From Rhizobium favelukesii (GTDB taxonomy: Bacteria > Pseudomonadota > Alphaproteobacteria > Rhizobiales > Rhizobiaceae): 64,000 nucleotides of DNA. How positions within the stretch are numbered: position 1 is the stretch's first letter; each line of letters opens with the position of its first letter. Of this stretch, positions 1 to 10,183 are shown in pieces. The notes beneath the pieces were generated by a model, which did no database searches, was not told the DNA's origin, and was given only the letters and a program-made list of their open reading frames with translations. The DNA is taken from positions 4,131,306 to 4,195,305 of the forward strand of contig NZ_HG916852.1 in assembly GCF_000577275.2 (NCBI RefSeq), written 5' to 3'. The position numbers were made by a program, and so were the translations under genes.

Positions 1-2
1 GC

Positions 3-2633
3 GGCCGTCTGAAAATCTTCCTCGGCGCAGCGCCCGGGGTGGGCAAGACCTATGAGATGCTGGAATCGGGCCGCGCTAAGATCTCCGATGGCGTCGACGT
101 GGTGATCGGCATCGTCGAGACCCATGGGCGCAAGGAAACCCAGGCGCTGGTCGACGGCTTCGAAGTCATTCCCCGCGTCAAGATCGACTACAAGGGCCGC
201 CCGCTCGAGGAGATGGATATCGACGCCATCCTCGCACGCCATCCGAGCCTCGTTCTCGTTGACGAACTCGCACATACGAACGCCGAGGGTAGCCGTCATC
301 CGAAGCGCTACCTCGACGTGAAGGAATTGCTCGACGGCGGCATCGACGTCTATTCGACGCTGAACATCCAGCATGTCGAGAGCCTGAACGACGTCGTCTC
401 ACAGATCACCCGCATCCGCGTCCGCGAGACCGTTCCGGATTCGATCATAGACATGGCCGACGACGTCGAGATCATCGATCTGACGCCAGATGATCTGATC
501 AAGCGACTGCATGACGGCAAGGTCTATGTTCCGAAGACTGCCGAGCGGGCTCTGACCAACTATTTCACTCCCGGCAACCTGACCGCGCTGCGCGAACTCG
601 CATTGCGCAAAACCGCGCAGCGTGTCGACGACCAGCTTCTGACCCACATGCAAGCGCATGCCATCCCCGGTCCCTGGGCTGCCGGTGAACGGGTTCTTGT
701 GTCTGTCGATCAGCATCCACGCTCCACCTCGCTGGTGCGCTACGCGTCTCGAATGGCTGCGCGACTGCGGGCGCCATGGGCAGCCGTCTATGTCGAAACC
801 AACCGGTCGATCAATCTGACTGAGGCCGACCGCGACACGATTGCAGCCACGCTTCGGCTGGCTGAACAGCTGGGCGGCGAGGCAATCACCATTCCCGGCC
901 GCGAGGTCTCCGAGGAGCTGGTCCGGCACGCCGCGGCCAACAATGTCACGCATATCGTCATCGGCGCACCCAGCAAGCCGTCATGGCGTGACTGGTTGCA
1001 CCGTTCCATAGCCGACGATCTGATCAGAAAGTCTGGCAATATCAGCGTTCACGTGATTTCGGGCAGTGAGAAGGAAGGGACATCCACGCGCGGCGTCAAC
1101 GCCGCTCCTTCTTCGCCAGCATTCAATATCCAAGCCTATCTCTCCGCCACCACCTATGTCGCAATCGCGCTCATTGTCGGGGTCGTGCTCGATCAAGTTC
1201 TTGATGTCCGCAACCTTGCCCTCGTGTTCCTGATGGCCGTGCTGACCTCAGCCGTCATTCACGGCCTTCGTCCAGCGCTCTACACCTGCATCCTCAGCGC
1301 GCTATCCTTCAATTTCTTCTTCCTGCCGCCCCGCTACACGCTGACGATCAGCGATCCGGAGAGCGTGCTTGCGCTGTTCTTCTTCCTGGGCGTCGCCGTC
1401 ATCGCGAGCAACCTGACCGCAACGGTCCAACGCCAGGCCGCGGCGGCCCGGCAGCGCGCCAGAACGACGGAGGACCTCTACCTGTTTTCCAAGAAACTGG
1501 CCGGCACCGGCACGCTCGATGACGTTTTGTGGGCCACAGCATTCCAATTGGCCTCGATGCTCAAGGTGCGGGTCGTCCTTCTGCTTCCTGAAGAAGGCAC
1601 CATCGCCGTTAAAGCCGGCTATCCGCCGGATGACACGCTGGACGAGGCAGACATTGCGGCCGCCCGGTGGGCCTGGGAGCATAATCACGCTGCCGGTCGC
1701 GGCGCCGACACCCTGCCCGGCGCCAAGCGCCTCTATGTGCCGCTGCGAACCGGACGCGCAGCCGTGGGCGTGATCGGCCTGGACAATGATAGACGCGACG
1801 GCCGGCTCCTGATGCCCGAGCAGCAACGTCTTCTCGACGCATTGGCGGACCAGGCGGCGCTGGCGATCGAGCGCATTCAACTCGTGGCAGATGTTGATCG
1901 CGCAAGACTTGCTGCCGAAGCCGACCGTTTGCGCTCTGCCCTGCTGACCTCGATCTCGCATGACCTGAAGACGCCGCTCGCGGCTATCCTTGGCGCTGCG
2001 GGCACACTCCGCGACTATCTCGATTCCATGTCTCAGGAAGATCGCGTCGATCTTCTCTCGACCGTCATCGACGAATCGGAGCGGCTCAATCGCTTTATCG
2101 CCAACCTGCTCGATATGACGAAGATCGAGTCTGGGGCGATGGAGCCGAACTATGCGCTGCACTACCCGGGCGACATTGCCGGCAGCGCGTTGCGCCGCGC
2201 CGAGAAAATTCTCGCACACCACAAGACCGTCGTGACAATTCCCGCGGACCTGCCGATGGTTCGCGTTGACCCGGTATTGTTCGAGCAGGTGCTTTTCAAT
2301 CTGCTCGACAATGCTGCCAAATATGCGCCGCAAGGATCATCGATCCGTATCGATGGGTGGGCGGACGGATACAATGTCATGATTCAGGTTTCGGACAAGG
2401 GACCCGGTATTCCGCCCGCTGACGTGGATCGCGTCTTCGATACATTCTATCGCGTGCGCAAGGGTGATCAGGTTCGAGCGGGAACGGGCCTCGGCTTGTC
2501 AATCTGTCGAGGTTTTGTCGAGGCGATGGGCGGCACGATCACAGCCGCAAATCGCTCCGATCGTTCCGGTGCCGTCTTCACCATCCGTCTTCCAAAACCA
2601 AATGAGATTCAGAAACTGGATGAGCTCCAATGA
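3..2633 (+). CDS. kdpD: Potassium-responsive sensor histidine kinase KdpD (5' end outside window)
   Basis: Membrane histidine kinase that senses potassium limitation or osmotic stress and phosphorylates KdpE to switch on the KdpFABC potassium pump. The frame is open from base 3, so the true start is upstream; only a few dozen N-terminal residues are missing compared with the usual size of about 890. Visible in order: the KdpD N-terminal domain with a Walker A motif (GAAPGVGKT, bases 24-50), a universal-stress-like domain (about 690-1060), four hydrophobic helices (about 1130-1440), a GAF-like region (about 1480-1880), the phospho-acceptor His in [10 protein letters not shown] (about 1950-1980) and a C-terminal ATPase with DKGPGIP and GTGLGLSI. 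The stop overlaps the kdpE start by ATGA, so the two are translationally coupled. kdpFABC is expected just left of the window. Family assignment is firm. Confidence 0.96.
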   Translation, partial: GRLKIFLGAAPGVGKTYEMLESGRAKISDGVDVVIGIVETHGRKETQALVDGFEVIPRVKIDYKGRPLEEMDIDAILARHPSLVLVDELAHTNAEGSRHPKRYLDVKELLDGGIDVYSTLNIQHVESLNDVVSQITRIRVRETVPDSIIDMADDVEIIDLTPDDLIKRLHDGKVYVPKTAERALTNYFTPGNLTALRELALRKTAQRVDDQLLTHMQAHAIPGPWAAGERVLVSVDQHPRSTSLVRYASRMAARLRAPWAAVYVETNRSINLTEADRDTIAATLRLAEQLGGEAITIPGREVSEELVRHAAANNVTHIVIGAPSKPSWRDWLHRSIADDLIRKSGNISVHVISGSEKEGTSTRGVNAAPSSPAFNIQAYLSATTYVAIALIVGVVLDQVLDVRNLALVFLMAVLTSAVIHGLRPALYTCILSALSFNFFFLPPRYTLTISDPESVLALFFFLGVAVIASNLTATVQRQAAAARQRARTTEDLYLFSKKLAGTGTLDDVLWATAFQLASMLKVRVVLLLPEEGTIAVKAGYPPDDTLDEADIAAARWAWEHNHAAGRGADTLPGAKRLYVPLRTGRAAVGVIGLDNDRRDGRLLMPEQQRLLDALADQAALAIERIQLVADVDRARLAAEADRLRSALLTSISHDLKTPLAAILGAAGTLRDYLDSMSQEDRVDLLSTVIDESERLNRFIANLLDMTKIESGAMEPNYALHYPGDIAGSALRRAEKILAHHKTVVTIPADLPMVRVDPVLFEQVLFNLLDNAAKYAPQGSSIRIDGWADGYNVMIQVSDKGPGIPPADVDRVFDTFYRVRKGDQVRAGTGLGLSICRGFVEAMGGTITAANRSDRSGAVFTIRLPKPNEIQKLDELQ

Positions 2634-3334
2634 CCGGTTCAGCCGTAAAAATTCTCGTCGTCGACGACGAGCCTCCGATCCGCAAGCTGCTTCGCGTTGG
2701 CCTCACCGCGCAAGGCTATGAGGTGCACGAGGCGCCGAACGGCGCTGCGGCCCTACAATCGGCCAAGGACGAGCCACCTGATCTGATCGTGCTCGACCTT
2801 GGCCTGCCGGACAAATCAGGTCACGAACTGTTGAGGGAGTGGAGAGACGCGGGCCTTACCTTGCCGATCGTGATCCTCTCCAGCCGCACAGACGAAACGG
2901 GTATCGTCAACGCCCTCGAGGCTGGGGCCGACGACTACCTGACAAAGCCGTTTGGCATGAACGAACTCGGCGCCCGGCTCCGTGTTGCCTTGCGTCATCG
3001 GTTACAACAACAGGGTGAGCGGGCGATCTTTCGGGCCGGAGGCCTGTCCATCGACCTCGTCAAGCGCATCGTCAAAATCGATGGCAGGGAAATCAAGCTC
3101 TCGCCCAAGGAATACGACATTCTGAGGGTCCTCGCCCAGCACGCAGGAAAGGTCCTGACCCATCAATTCCTGCTGAAGCAGATCTGGGGACCGGCTGCCG
3201 ACGTGCAGTATTTGCGCGTCTACGTTCGCCAGCTGCGCCAGAAGATCGAACTGAGCCCGGACCAGCCGCAATACATCACGACGGAAACCGGTGTCGGATA
3301 CAGGCTGAAAGAAGCAGACCCGCCGCCGGTCTAA
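2630..3334 (+). CDS. kdpE: Two-component response regulator KdpE
   Basis: OmpR/PhoB-type transcription factor, partner of KdpD, that activates the kdp potassium-uptake operon when phosphorylated. The 234 residues show an N-terminal receiver domain with the acidic pair D12/D13, phospho-acceptor D56 in LIVLDLGLP and the conserved Lys in LTKPF, then a winged-helix DNA-binding domain ending [10 protein letters not shown]. Length is normal for the family. The start overlaps the kdpD stop (ATGA). The next gene is convergent with only 6 bases between stops, so this is the end of the operon. Confidence 0.96.
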   Translation: MTGSAVKILVVDDEPPIRKLLRVGLTAQGYEVHEAPNGAAALQSAKDEPPDLIVLDLGLPDKSGHELLREWRDAGLTLPIVILSSRTDETGIVNALEAGADDYLTKPFGMNELGARLRVALRHRLQQQGERAIFRAGGLSIDLVKRIVKIDGREIKLSPKEYDILRVLAQHAGKVLTHQFLLKQIWGPAADVQYLRVYVRQLRQKIELSPDQPQYITTETGVGYRLKEADPPPV

Positions 3335-3340
3335 CTTGGT

Positions 3341-4123
3341 TCATCGGTAGGCACGCTCAGACAACGCACGCATGCCGAGCCCGACCATCACTTCGTAAGC
3401 GATGCGGCGCCGCATCGGATTGTGCAACCGGATCGCCGTCGAGCCGAGGAATTTGGTCTCAAGGTGATCGAATGCCTTGAGCTCGGTCGAAGTCTTGATC
3501 GTGCGCGAGTAGAACTCGTGAAACGCCTGGCGGCAAAGATAGGTCTTATATTTCGTCAGGCAGAAAACCGAAAAGCGACCGGCCCCTTCGCGCAGGAAGT
3601 CGGTTACCCCGGCGGTGACCTCCGGCCAAGCCGGATTGAAGGTGTCGTCGAAAACGATGATGCCATGCTCGGCAAGCGACGCGGCGGCAAGACGGCTATC
3701 GGCCTCGACGTGATGCAGCATATGGCCGCCGTCGATGCTGAAGAAGCGGACCATGCCGGCTCTTTCGATAATGTCCTCGGGCCTGAGCAGCGTGCTGTCG
3801 CTCTTGATGACGCGCGCTCCATCTACGGAAAGGCCGAGTTGGCGACCGCCCGCCACGAAACGGTCATATTGCGCGACACCGTGATCTGGCTTCACGATAT
3901 CGAAGGGATCGATAGCCACGATCTTCTCCGCGTCTCCGCAGATTTTTCGCAACAGGAAGTAGGATCGGCCGTAGTAAACGCCTATCTCGGCTAAGCCGCC
4001 TTGCAAGGATGCCGCCTGCTGGGACCGCAAAATGGCGAGAAATACCAGCGCGTCAGGCGGATCAATGTATCCCTCGATCGCCTGAAGATCATGGAATATG
4101 AACTTTCTGATCGACGAAGTCAT
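3341..4123 (-). CDS. Class I SAM-dependent methyltransferase-like protein (Methyltransf_24 type)
   Basis: A 260-residue protein with the Rossmann-type signature of small-molecule or glycan methyltransferases: a motif-I segment EIGVYYGRSYF near residue 42, an acidic strand end IVAIDPFD, and FFSIDGGHMLHHVEAD followed by GIIVFDDTFNPAW. These fit the Methyltransf_24 family, where members methylate sugars or macrolide-like products; the substrate here cannot be read from sequence. It stands alone, convergent with kdpE and divergent from galE. A link to surface polysaccharide (galE next door) is only an inference. No signal peptide or membrane helix is seen. Confidence 0.7.
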   Translation of the reverse strand: MTSSIRKFIFHDLQAIEGYIDPPDALVFLAILRSQQAASLQGGLAEIGVYYGRSYFLLRKICGDAEKIVAIDPFDIVKPDHGVAQYDRFVAGGRQLGLSVDGARVIKSDSTLLRPEDIIERAGMVRFFSIDGGHMLHHVEADSRLAAASLAEHGIIVFDDTFNPAWPEVTAGVTDFLREGAGRFSVFCLTKYKTYLCRQAFHEFYSRTIKTSTELKAFDHLETKFLGSTAIRLHNPMRRRIAYEVMVGLGMRALSERAYR

Positions 4124-4455
4124 AGAGATACGCTTCCCGATTTATCGCAGATATTACCAGATTAAACTCCTCTCGCAGAAAATACGAATGCGTCTAAAAT
4201 AATACAATAGAAGTACTTGGAAATATATTTTGTCGCGAGAACAATCCGAAGACCGCGTCTACGTTACTTTAAGACCTGGCCGCTGCGGGCGTTTCACGAA
4301 CAGTAAATTCATCAGAAAAACTTCGGTCGAGCAATTTGCTAATGCCGTCGCCGACAAAATGAAGGCAACGCCCCTCCCCGTACGTTTCTTTCTTTTTCTC
4401 GCCATCGACCTGCCCTAAGTCTACCCTCATCCGAAACGGGAATTGAAGGTGGTGC
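4124..4455. other. Intergenic region between methyltransferase and galE
   Basis: 332 bases separating two divergent genes. It is AT-rich in the first third (about 4140-4240), as expected for promoters of both genes, but I cannot pick a convincing -35/-10 pair. A 62-codon frame starting TTG at 4230 has no ribosome site and no recognisable composition, so I do not call it. The galE ribosome site GAAGGTGG lies just before 4456. Confidence 0.4.
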
Positions 4456-5439
4456 ATGGCAGGTGAAACGGTTCTGGTCGTGGGCGGTGCTGGGTATATC
4501 GGCTCGCACACGTGTCTCGATCTTGCGAACAAGGGCTTCAAGCCTATCGTTTTTGACAATTTCTCCAACGGACATCGCGAGTTCGTGAAGTGGGGACCTG
4601 CGGAAGAAGGCGACATTCGGGATCGGGCTCGTCTTGACGAGGTTCTGGCCAAGCACAAACCGGCCGCCATCCTACACTTTGCCGCGCTCATCGAGGTCGG
4701 TGAATCGGTAAAAGACCCGGTTGCTTTCTACGAAAACAACGTCATTGGCACGCTGACGCTATTGGCCGCCGCTCAGGCGGCTGGCGTCAAGGCATTCGTC
4801 TTTTCGTCTACTTGCGCAACCTATGGCTTGCCGCAGAGCGTGCCGCTCGATGAAACGCATCGTCAGGTGCCGATCAACCCATATGGCCAAACGAAATACA
4901 TCATCGAGCAGGCGCTTGCCGACTATGACAGGTACACGGGGTTTCGATCTGTCGTGCTCCGCTACTTCAATGCAGCCGGGGCCGATTTCGAAGGTCGTGT
5001 CGGCGAGTGGCATCAGCCGGAAACCCACGCCATACCCTTGGCGATCGATGCCGCCCTCGGTCGCCGTGAAGGCTTCAAGGTGTTCGGCACCGACTATGAG
5101 ACGCGTGATGGCACCTGTGTCCGCGACTACATCCATGTGCTCGACCTCGCCGACGCCCACGTCCGCGCCGTGGAGCATCTGCTGCGGGGCGGGGAGTCGA
5201 TTGCTCTCAATCTCGGCACCGGCACGGGAACCACGGTGAAGGAACTGCTCAACACTATCGAGCGTGTGTCGGAGCGGCCGTTTCCTGTGGAATATGCCGG
5301 TCGTCGCGAAGGCGACTCGCACACGCTAGTTGCCAACAATGACAAGGCGCGGGAGATTCTCGGCTGGACGCCGCAATATGACCTGTCTCAGATCATCCGC
5401 TCGGCGTGGAACTGGCACGCAAAATCAAACCAGCACTGA
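4456..5439 (+). CDS. galE: UDP-glucose 4-epimerase
   Basis: Interconverts UDP-glucose and UDP-galactose (called exoB in some rhizobia), feeding galactose into exopolysaccharide and lipopolysaccharide. The 327 residues carry the NAD-binding GGAGYIGSH at 10-18, the active-site S/T region SSTCATYG near 118-124, and the catalytic pair Y143-x3-K147 (YGQTK). The later FNAAGAD and RDGTCVRDYIHV blocks are typical of GalE and not of other short-chain epimerases. Length matches the family. Ribosome site GAAGGTGG precedes the ATG. It is a single-gene unit followed by a decayed sulfatase start. Confidence 0.95.
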   Translation: MAGETVLVVGGAGYIGSHTCLDLANKGFKPIVFDNFSNGHREFVKWGPAEEGDIRDRARLDEVLAKHKPAAILHFAALIEVGESVKDPVAFYENNVIGTLTLLAAAQAAGVKAFVFSSTCATYGLPQSVPLDETHRQVPINPYGQTKYIIEQALADYDRYTGFRSVVLRYFNAAGADFEGRVGEWHQPETHAIPLAIDAALGRREGFKVFGTDYETRDGTCVRDYIHVLDLADAHVRAVEHLLRGGESIALNLGTGTGTTVKELLNTIERVSERPFPVEYAGRREGDSHTLVANNDKAREILGWTPQYDLSQIIRSAWNWHAKSNQH

Positions 5440-5448
5440 CATGCATCC

Positions 5449-5594
5449 ATGACCGGTCGACCGAACATCCTGCTCATCACCGCGGACCAGCGGCGCGGTG
5501 ATTGTCTGTCGGCGACCGGACATGCCTGCGTCGGGACGCCGAGCGCGCCGCCACGCATCTCACGAAACGGGGTCAGCCCCGGCGGTAAGTTCCA
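5449..5594 (+). pseudogene. Remnant of a sulfatase N-terminus
   Basis: Ten bases after the galE stop, an ATG at 5449 opens MTGRPNILLITADQRRGDCL, which is the classic start of type I sulfatases (N-I-L-x-I-x-A-D-Q-x-R-x-D). The match continues through SATGHACVGTP to about 5532. After that the frame loses similarity; a +1 shift gives ERAATHLTKRG, resembling the next sulfatase segment, and the frame then ends near 5614 against the DUF1993 gene. The catalytic Cys/Ser-x-Pro-x-Arg region and the remaining roughly 400 residues are absent. I read it as the scar of a sulfatase gene removed by deletion; it cannot make a working enzyme. Confidence 0.7.
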
Positions 5595-6116
5595 TCAGGC
5601 GAGGCGTCCGAGATAGTCCATCTTGCCGACCGGAACGCCCTGGTTGCGCAGGATCGCGTGTGCCGTCGCAAGGTGGAAGAAGAAGTTCGGCAGTGCGAAG
5701 GTCATGACATACTCGTCGCCGCGGAACGTGATCTTGTTGCCCCCTGGCGAAAGAGCGATTTCCCGCGTTTCCGTTCCCTCGAGCGCAGCAGGCTCGACGG
5801 TAGCGAGATAGGCTTCCGTCTTGGCGACACGCTCGCGCAACTCGGTGATCGTCACTTCGTTGTCCTCGAATTTCGGCGCTTCGCTACCGGTCAGCCGCGC
5901 GATCGCCAATTTGGCGCTATCGGTCGCGCGTTGATACTGACCCGAGAATGGCAGCATGTCCGAAGACAACCGCGCGGCAACAAGATCGGCTCCGTCGATG
6001 CCTTTTTCTTTCGCGAAGTCGTCGGCTTTATCGAGATAGGTCTTCAAGGTTTCAAGACCGTGCTGGAAGACGGGAACTGTCAATCGGTACATCGAGATGG
6101 GCATCGGTTTCTCCAT
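5595..6116 (-). CDS. DUF1993 family protein
   Basis: A soluble 173-residue protein that fits the DUF1993 family: near the start LTVPVFQHGLETLKTYLDKA, and in the C-terminal part YVMTFALPNFFFHLATAHAILRNQGVPVGKMDYLG. The family is all-helical and related to DinB-like four-helix bundles, with no established function. An alternative ATG four residues in (MPISMYRL) is possible. It is monocistronic, ending against the sulfatase remnant. Confidence 0.8.
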   Translation of the reverse strand: MEKPMPISMYRLTVPVFQHGLETLKTYLDKADDFAKEKGIDGADLVAARLSSDMLPFSGQYQRATDSAKLAIARLTGSEAPKFEDNEVTITELRERVAKTEAYLATVEPAALEGTETREIALSPGGNKITFRGDEYVMTFALPNFFFHLATAHAILRNQGVPVGKMDYLGRLA

Positions 6117-6426
6117 GGGAGGCAGCGAACTGCTGCCGTTGGCGCGTTTATATAGTTCGCAACATCGCGCTTTTCACCGCCATGGGGTTGTCCGGCGAGA
6201 TTTTCGTAGGGCGTCGGCGACCTCGTCCTTGAATTGGACTTGACGCCCCTGGCAGAAAATGGAATGAATATTCCGCAATAGAAATTTTACGGTTCGTTTG
6301 TTCCGTTTCTTGACGGACGGCCAACGGGAGATGGCACACAGCGAACAGATACTGGCTTTTGGGCACTGCCCGAAGCTCCGGCGTGAGGAGGGTGCAGCCG
6401 GACACCGCTTTGTGGAGGAAAGAAAA
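6117..6426. other. Intergenic promoter region of the sugar ABC operon
   Basis: 310 bases between the divergent DUF1993 gene and the substrate-binding protein gene. It holds the GGAA-N6-TTCC palindrome at 6261-6274 (listed separately) and the ribosome site of the downstream gene (GGAGGAAAG, about 6413-6421). The frame continues open upstream of 6427 but lacks a signal peptide in the right place, so the start at 6427 is preferred and this stretch is taken as leader. Confidence 0.5.
6261..6274. promoter_or_regulatory. Putative IolR-type operator (GGAA-N6-TTCC)
   Basis: The sequence GGAATGAATATTCC is an inverted repeat fitting GGAA-N6-TTCC, the motif reported for IolR, the RpiR-like repressor of inositol catabolism in Sinorhizobium meliloti. 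A weaker half-conserved copy (GGTT-N6-TTCC) follows at 6291-6304, which would suit a tandem site. It lies about 150 bases upstream of a sugar importer resembling rhizobial inositol transporters. Function is inferred. Confidence 0.5.
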
Positions 6427-7356
6427 ATGAAGAAATTTATCATGGGCACTGCTATGGCGCTCGTCCTGTCGACGGCCGCTCACGCTGAGACCGTCGGCGT
6501 CTCTATGTCGAAGTTCGACGACAACTTCCTGACTGTTCTGCGCAACGGCATGCAGAACTATGCCAAGACGCTGAACGGTGTGACACTGCAGGTCGAAGAC
6601 GCCCAGAACGACGTCGCCAAACAGCAGAGCCAGATCCAGAATTTCATTGCTTCCAAGGTCGACGCGATCATCGTCAACCCGGTTGACACCGACGCCACGG
6701 CAGCCATGTCGAAGATCGCAGCTGAAGCCGGCGTTCCGCTGGTTTATGTCAACCGTGAGCCGGTCAACGTTGACAGCCTACCGGACAAGCAGGCTTTCGT
6801 CGCTTCGAACGAGCAGGAATCTGGCACGCTCGAGACCAAGGAAGTGTGCCGTCTGCTCGGCGGTAAGGGCAAGGCTGTCATCCTGATGGGCGAACTCTCC
6901 AACCAGGCTGCTCGCATGCGCACCAAGGATGTCCATGATGTTGTCGCAACCGACGACTGCAAGGGTATCGAGCTCGTTGAGGAGCAGACGGCAAACTGGT
7001 CGCGCACAGAAGGTTCGGATTTGATGACCAACTGGCTCTCTAGCGGCATCGAATTCGACGCCGTCATCTCGAACAACGACGAAATGGCAATTGGCGCCAT
7101 CCAGGCCCTCAAGGCGGCCGGCAAGGACCTCAGCAAGATCGTGATCGGCGGCGTTGACGCCACCCAAGACGCGCTTGCCGCGATGCAGGCCGGTGACCTC
7201 GACGTGACGGTCTTCCAGGACGCTGCCGGGCAGGGCAAGGGCTCGCTCGATGCGGCTCTGACGCTTGCAAAGGGCGAAAAGGTGGAGAAGAAGGTTTACA
7301 TTCCTTTCCAGCTCGTCACGCCTGAGAACGTCAAGGACTTCGTCGCAAAGAACTAA
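6427..7356 (+). CDS. Sugar ABC transporter periplasmic binding protein (probably myo-inositol)
   Basis: Periplasmic receptor of a ribose-class (CUT2) importer. The start at 6427 is chosen because it follows GGAGGAAAG and opens a clear signal peptide ([20 protein letters not shown], then ETVG). The 309 residues have the two-lobed Peripla_BP_4 fold: [11 protein letters not shown] early, [39 protein letters not shown] and [10 protein letters not shown]. The composition and neighbours resemble the IntA/IbpA myo-inositol receptors of rhizobia and Caulobacter; the GGAA-N6-TTCC site upstream supports that, but ribose or another polyol is not excluded. First gene of a three-gene operon. Confidence 0.9.
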   Translation: MKKFIMGTAMALVLSTAAHAETVGVSMSKFDDNFLTVLRNGMQNYAKTLNGVTLQVEDAQNDVAKQQSQIQNFIASKVDAIIVNPVDTDATAAMSKIAAEAGVPLVYVNREPVNVDSLPDKQAFVASNEQESGTLETKEVCRLLGGKGKAVILMGELSNQAARMRTKDVHDVVATDDCKGIELVEEQTANWSRTEGSDLMTNWLSSGIEFDAVISNNDEMAIGAIQALKAAGKDLSKIVIGGVDATQDALAAMQAGDLDVTVFQDAAGQGKGSLDAALTLAKGEKVEKKVYIPFQLVTPENVKDFVAKN

Positions 7357-7426
7357 CGCTTTGGAGAGCCAGGATGCGGGACATGGTTCCGCATCCTTCT
7401 TCAGTCCCTGTCCGGGAGGAGATGAG

Positions 7427-8968
7427 ATGGTTGTCAGCCCGTCTACAATGGCTGCAGTGCGTCAGAGTGGCGCTGTTCCGAATGCGGAATACCTGCTGAG
7501 CGCAGAAGGTGTCCGGAAGGAGTTTCCGGGTGTCGTCGCTCTCGACGACGTTCAGTTCCGGCTGAAGCGCGGCACAGTGCACGCTCTGATGGGCGAAAAT
7601 GGCGCCGGCAAGTCGACACTGATGAAAATCCTCGCCGGCATCTATATTCCCGATAAGGGCGAAGTGCGCCTCAAGGGCGTAGAGATTCAGCTTAAATCAC
7701 CGCTCGACGCGTTGGAAAACGGCATCGCCATGATCCATCAGGAACTGAACCTGATGCCGTTCATGACGGTCGCCGAGAACATCTGGATCCGTCGTGAGCC
7801 GAAGAACAAGTTCGGCTTCGTCGATCACGCGGCAATGTTCCGCCAGACCGACGAGCTGTTTCGACGGCTGAATATCGACATCGACCCCGAGATCCAGGTT
7901 AGCGAACTTTCGGTCGCCAACCGGCAGATGGTCGAGATCGCCAAGGCGGTCTCCTACAATTCCGACGTGCTGATCATGGATGAACCGACATCGGCGCTGA
8001 CCGAGCGCGAGGTCGAGCATCTCTTCAGGATCATTCGCGACCTCAGGGCTCAAGGCATCGGCATCGTCTACATCACGCACAAGATGAACGAGCTGTTCGA
8101 GATTGCCGACGAATTCTCAGTGTTCCGTGATGGCCGTTATATCGGCACACATGCGTCAACGGACGTCACCCGCGATGACATCATCCGCATGATGGTCGGC
8201 CGCGAAATCACCCAGATGTTCCCGAAGGAGGAGGTGCCGATCGGCGACGTCGTCCTCTCGGTCAAGAACCTCTCGCTGAACAACGTCTTCCATGACGTTT
8301 CCTTTGACGTGCGATCGGGCGAGATCCTCGGCGTTGCCGGCCTCGTGGGATCAGGCCGATCCAACGTCGCCGAGACCTTGTTCGGTGTGACGCCGGCGAC
8401 GTCGGGCACGATCGAGCTCTTCGGCAAGACGACAGACATCGCCTCGCCGACCGTCGCAATCCGGAATCGTATGGCATTCCTGACCGAGGACCGCAAAGAC
8501 ACAGGCTGTCTGCTGATCCTCAGCGTTCTCGAGAACATGCAGATCGCCGTTCTCCAGGACAGCTTCGTCAAGGGTGGCTTTGTGCAGGAAAGCTCGATCG
8601 AGGCGACTTGCGAAGACATGGCCAAGAAACTCCGGGTCAAGACCCCCAACCTCGATGAGCGCGTGGAAAACCTTTCCGGCGGCAACCAGCAGAAGGTTCT
8701 GATCGGTCGCTGGCTGCTTACGAAACCGAAGATCCTCATTCTCGACGAGCCGACACGCGGCATCGATGTCGGCGCCAAGGCCGAGATCCATCGTCTGGTG
8801 ACGGAGATGGCGAGAAATGGAGTAGCAGTGATCATGATCTCGTCCGAAATGCCGGAAGTCTTGGGCATGAGCGACCGCATCATGGTGATGCACGAAGGGC
8901 GTGTAACCGGTTTTCTCAATCGCGACGAAGCAACGCAGATCAAGGTTATGGAGCTTGCCGCGCAGTGA
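7427..8968 (+). CDS. Sugar ABC transporter ATP-binding protein, double ATPase (probably myo-inositol)
   Basis: Energises the importer at the cytoplasmic face. Start at 7427 follows GGGAGGAG; upstream codons in the same frame have no ribosome site. The 514 residues hold two ABC cassettes, as in RbsA/MglA: the first with Walker [10 protein letters not shown] (56-64) and Walker [12 protein letters not shown]; the second with a degenerate A loop (GLVGSGRSN), signature LSGGNQQKV and Walker [13 protein letters not shown]. Both features are standard for CUT2 transporters. It sits 70 bases after the binding protein and 31 bases before the permease. Confidence 0.93.
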   Translation: MVVSPSTMAAVRQSGAVPNAEYLLSAEGVRKEFPGVVALDDVQFRLKRGTVHALMGENGAGKSTLMKILAGIYIPDKGEVRLKGVEIQLKSPLDALENGIAMIHQELNLMPFMTVAENIWIRREPKNKFGFVDHAAMFRQTDELFRRLNIDIDPEIQVSELSVANRQMVEIAKAVSYNSDVLIMDEPTSALTEREVEHLFRIIRDLRAQGIGIVYITHKMNELFEIADEFSVFRDGRYIGTHASTDVTRDDIIRMMVGREITQMFPKEEVPIGDVVLSVKNLSLNNVFHDVSFDVRSGEILGVAGLVGSGRSNVAETLFGVTPATSGTIELFGKTTDIASPTVAIRNRMAFLTEDRKDTGCLLILSVLENMQIAVLQDSFVKGGFVQESSIEATCEDMAKKLRVKTPNLDERVENLSGGNQQKVLIGRWLLTKPKILILDEPTRGIDVGAKAEIHRLVTEMARNGVAVIMISSEMPEVLGMSDRIMVMHEGRVTGFLNRDEATQIKVMELAAQ

Positions 8969-8999
8969 CGCGGCCTCCGGCAACCGAAGGGAGGATATC

Positions 9000-10025
9000 A
9001 TGAATACAAACGCAGCTGAGGCGGCAGCCCCCCTCGCAACGCGCGCGCGCAGACGACGTGTTCCGCCTGAACTCAGCATTTTCCTCGTCCTGGTCGGCAT
9101 TGCGCTCATCTATGAAATTCTGGGCTGGATTTTTGTGGGCCAGAGCTTCCTGTTCAATTCGCAGCGCCTGACGATCATGGTCCTTCAGGTCGCCGTCATC
9201 GGCATCATTGCGGTGGGTGTGACGCAAGTTATCATCACCGGCGGCATCGACCTATCATCCGGCTCGGTCGTCGGCATGACCGCGATGATTGCGGCAAGCT
9301 TCGCGCAGGCATCGACCTGGCCACGAGCGCTCTATCCTTCGCTGACCGACCTGCCCTTCTTCATCCCGATCGGCGTTGGCCTCCTCATCGGCCTCGCAGC
9401 CGGCTTTATCAACGGACAGCTGATCGCAAAGACCAAGATCCCGCCGTTCATCGCAACGCTGGGCATGATGGTCTCGGCGCGCGGCATTTCGAAGTGGTAC
9501 ACCAAGGGCCAGCCGGTTTCGGGGCTCACCGATCAGTTCAATTTCATCGGCACCGGCATTTGGCCCGTGATCGTTTTCCTCGTCGTCGCGCTGATCTTCC
9601 ACATTGCGCTGCGCTATACCCGCTACGGCAAGTTCACCTATGCCATCGGCGCCAATGTGCAGGCTGCGCGGGTTTCCGGTATCAACATCGAAGCCCACCT
9701 GATCAAGGTTTACGCAATCGCCGGTCTCCTGGCGGGTCTTGCTGGCGTGGTCACGGCAGCCCGCGCCCAGACCGCGCAGGCCGGCATGGGTGTCATGTAC
9801 GAACTGGACGCCATTGCTGCGACTGTTATCGGCGGTACGTCCCTGACGGGTGGCGTCGGCCGCATCACCGGAACAGTTATCGGCACGATCATTCTCGGCG
9901 TGATGACCTCGGGCTTCACCTTTCTCAGGGTTGATGCCTACTACCAGGAGATCGTCAAGGGGCTGATCATTGTGGCTGCCGTCGTGATCGACGTTTACCG
10001 GCAAAAGAAACGCGCCAAGCACTGA
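9000..10025 (+). CDS. Sugar ABC transporter permease (probably myo-inositol)
   Basis: Integral membrane channel of the ribose-class importer, 341 residues with 8-10 hydrophobic stretches. Family marks include [13 protein letters not shown] in the first third, [10 protein letters not shown] in the middle and [12 protein letters not shown] plus [12 protein letters not shown] near the end. The ATG at 9000 is preceded by GGGAGGATATC; an upstream in-frame start lacks such a site. It closes the operon and is followed by a strong intrinsic terminator at 10041-10066. Only one permease gene is present, so the channel is expected to be a homodimer. Confidence 0.93.
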   Translation: MNTNAAEAAAPLATRARRRRVPPELSIFLVLVGIALIYEILGWIFVGQSFLFNSQRLTIMVLQVAVIGIIAVGVTQVIITGGIDLSSGSVVGMTAMIAASFAQASTWPRALYPSLTDLPFFIPIGVGLLIGLAAGFINGQLIAKTKIPPFIATLGMMVSARGISKWYTKGQPVSGLTDQFNFIGTGIWPVIVFLVVALIFHIALRYTRYGKFTYAIGANVQAARVSGINIEAHLIKVYAIAGLLAGLAGVVTAARAQTAQAGMGVMYELDAIAATVIGGTSLTGGVGRITGTVIGTIILGVMTSGFTFLRVDAYYQEIVKGLIIVAAVVIDVYRQKKRAKH

Positions 10026-10040
10026 CGAAAAGCACTTCGG

Positions 10041-10066
10041 AACGGGAGCCTTGGCTCCCGTTTTTT
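10041..10066 (+). terminator. Intrinsic terminator of the sugar ABC operon
   Basis: A 10-base perfect inverted repeat AACGGGAGCC / GGCTCCCGTT (10041-10050 and 10053-10062; in practice a shorter stem with a CCTTGG-type loop) runs straight into TTTTTTG. It lies 16 bases after the permease stop. Confidence 0.9.
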
Positions 10067-10183
10067 GTTTCCGCTAACCATTGATGCGGAAGCGCAAAAT
10101 TTCTGAAAAAAGTGGTAGCGTATTCCGTCAGCTTTTCTATTCTGCGCTCTTCATATCGCCCGCCCGGGCACACAGGAACGCAG

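Noticed and set aside
4230..4418. 62-codon frame before galE
   Set aside because: TTG start, no ribosome site, no recognisable sequence.
10036..10065. GGAAC followed 16 bases later by GTTT, like an EcfG promoter
   Set aside because: Spacing to CGTT is one base short and the spacer is the stem of the intrinsic terminator of the sugar operon.
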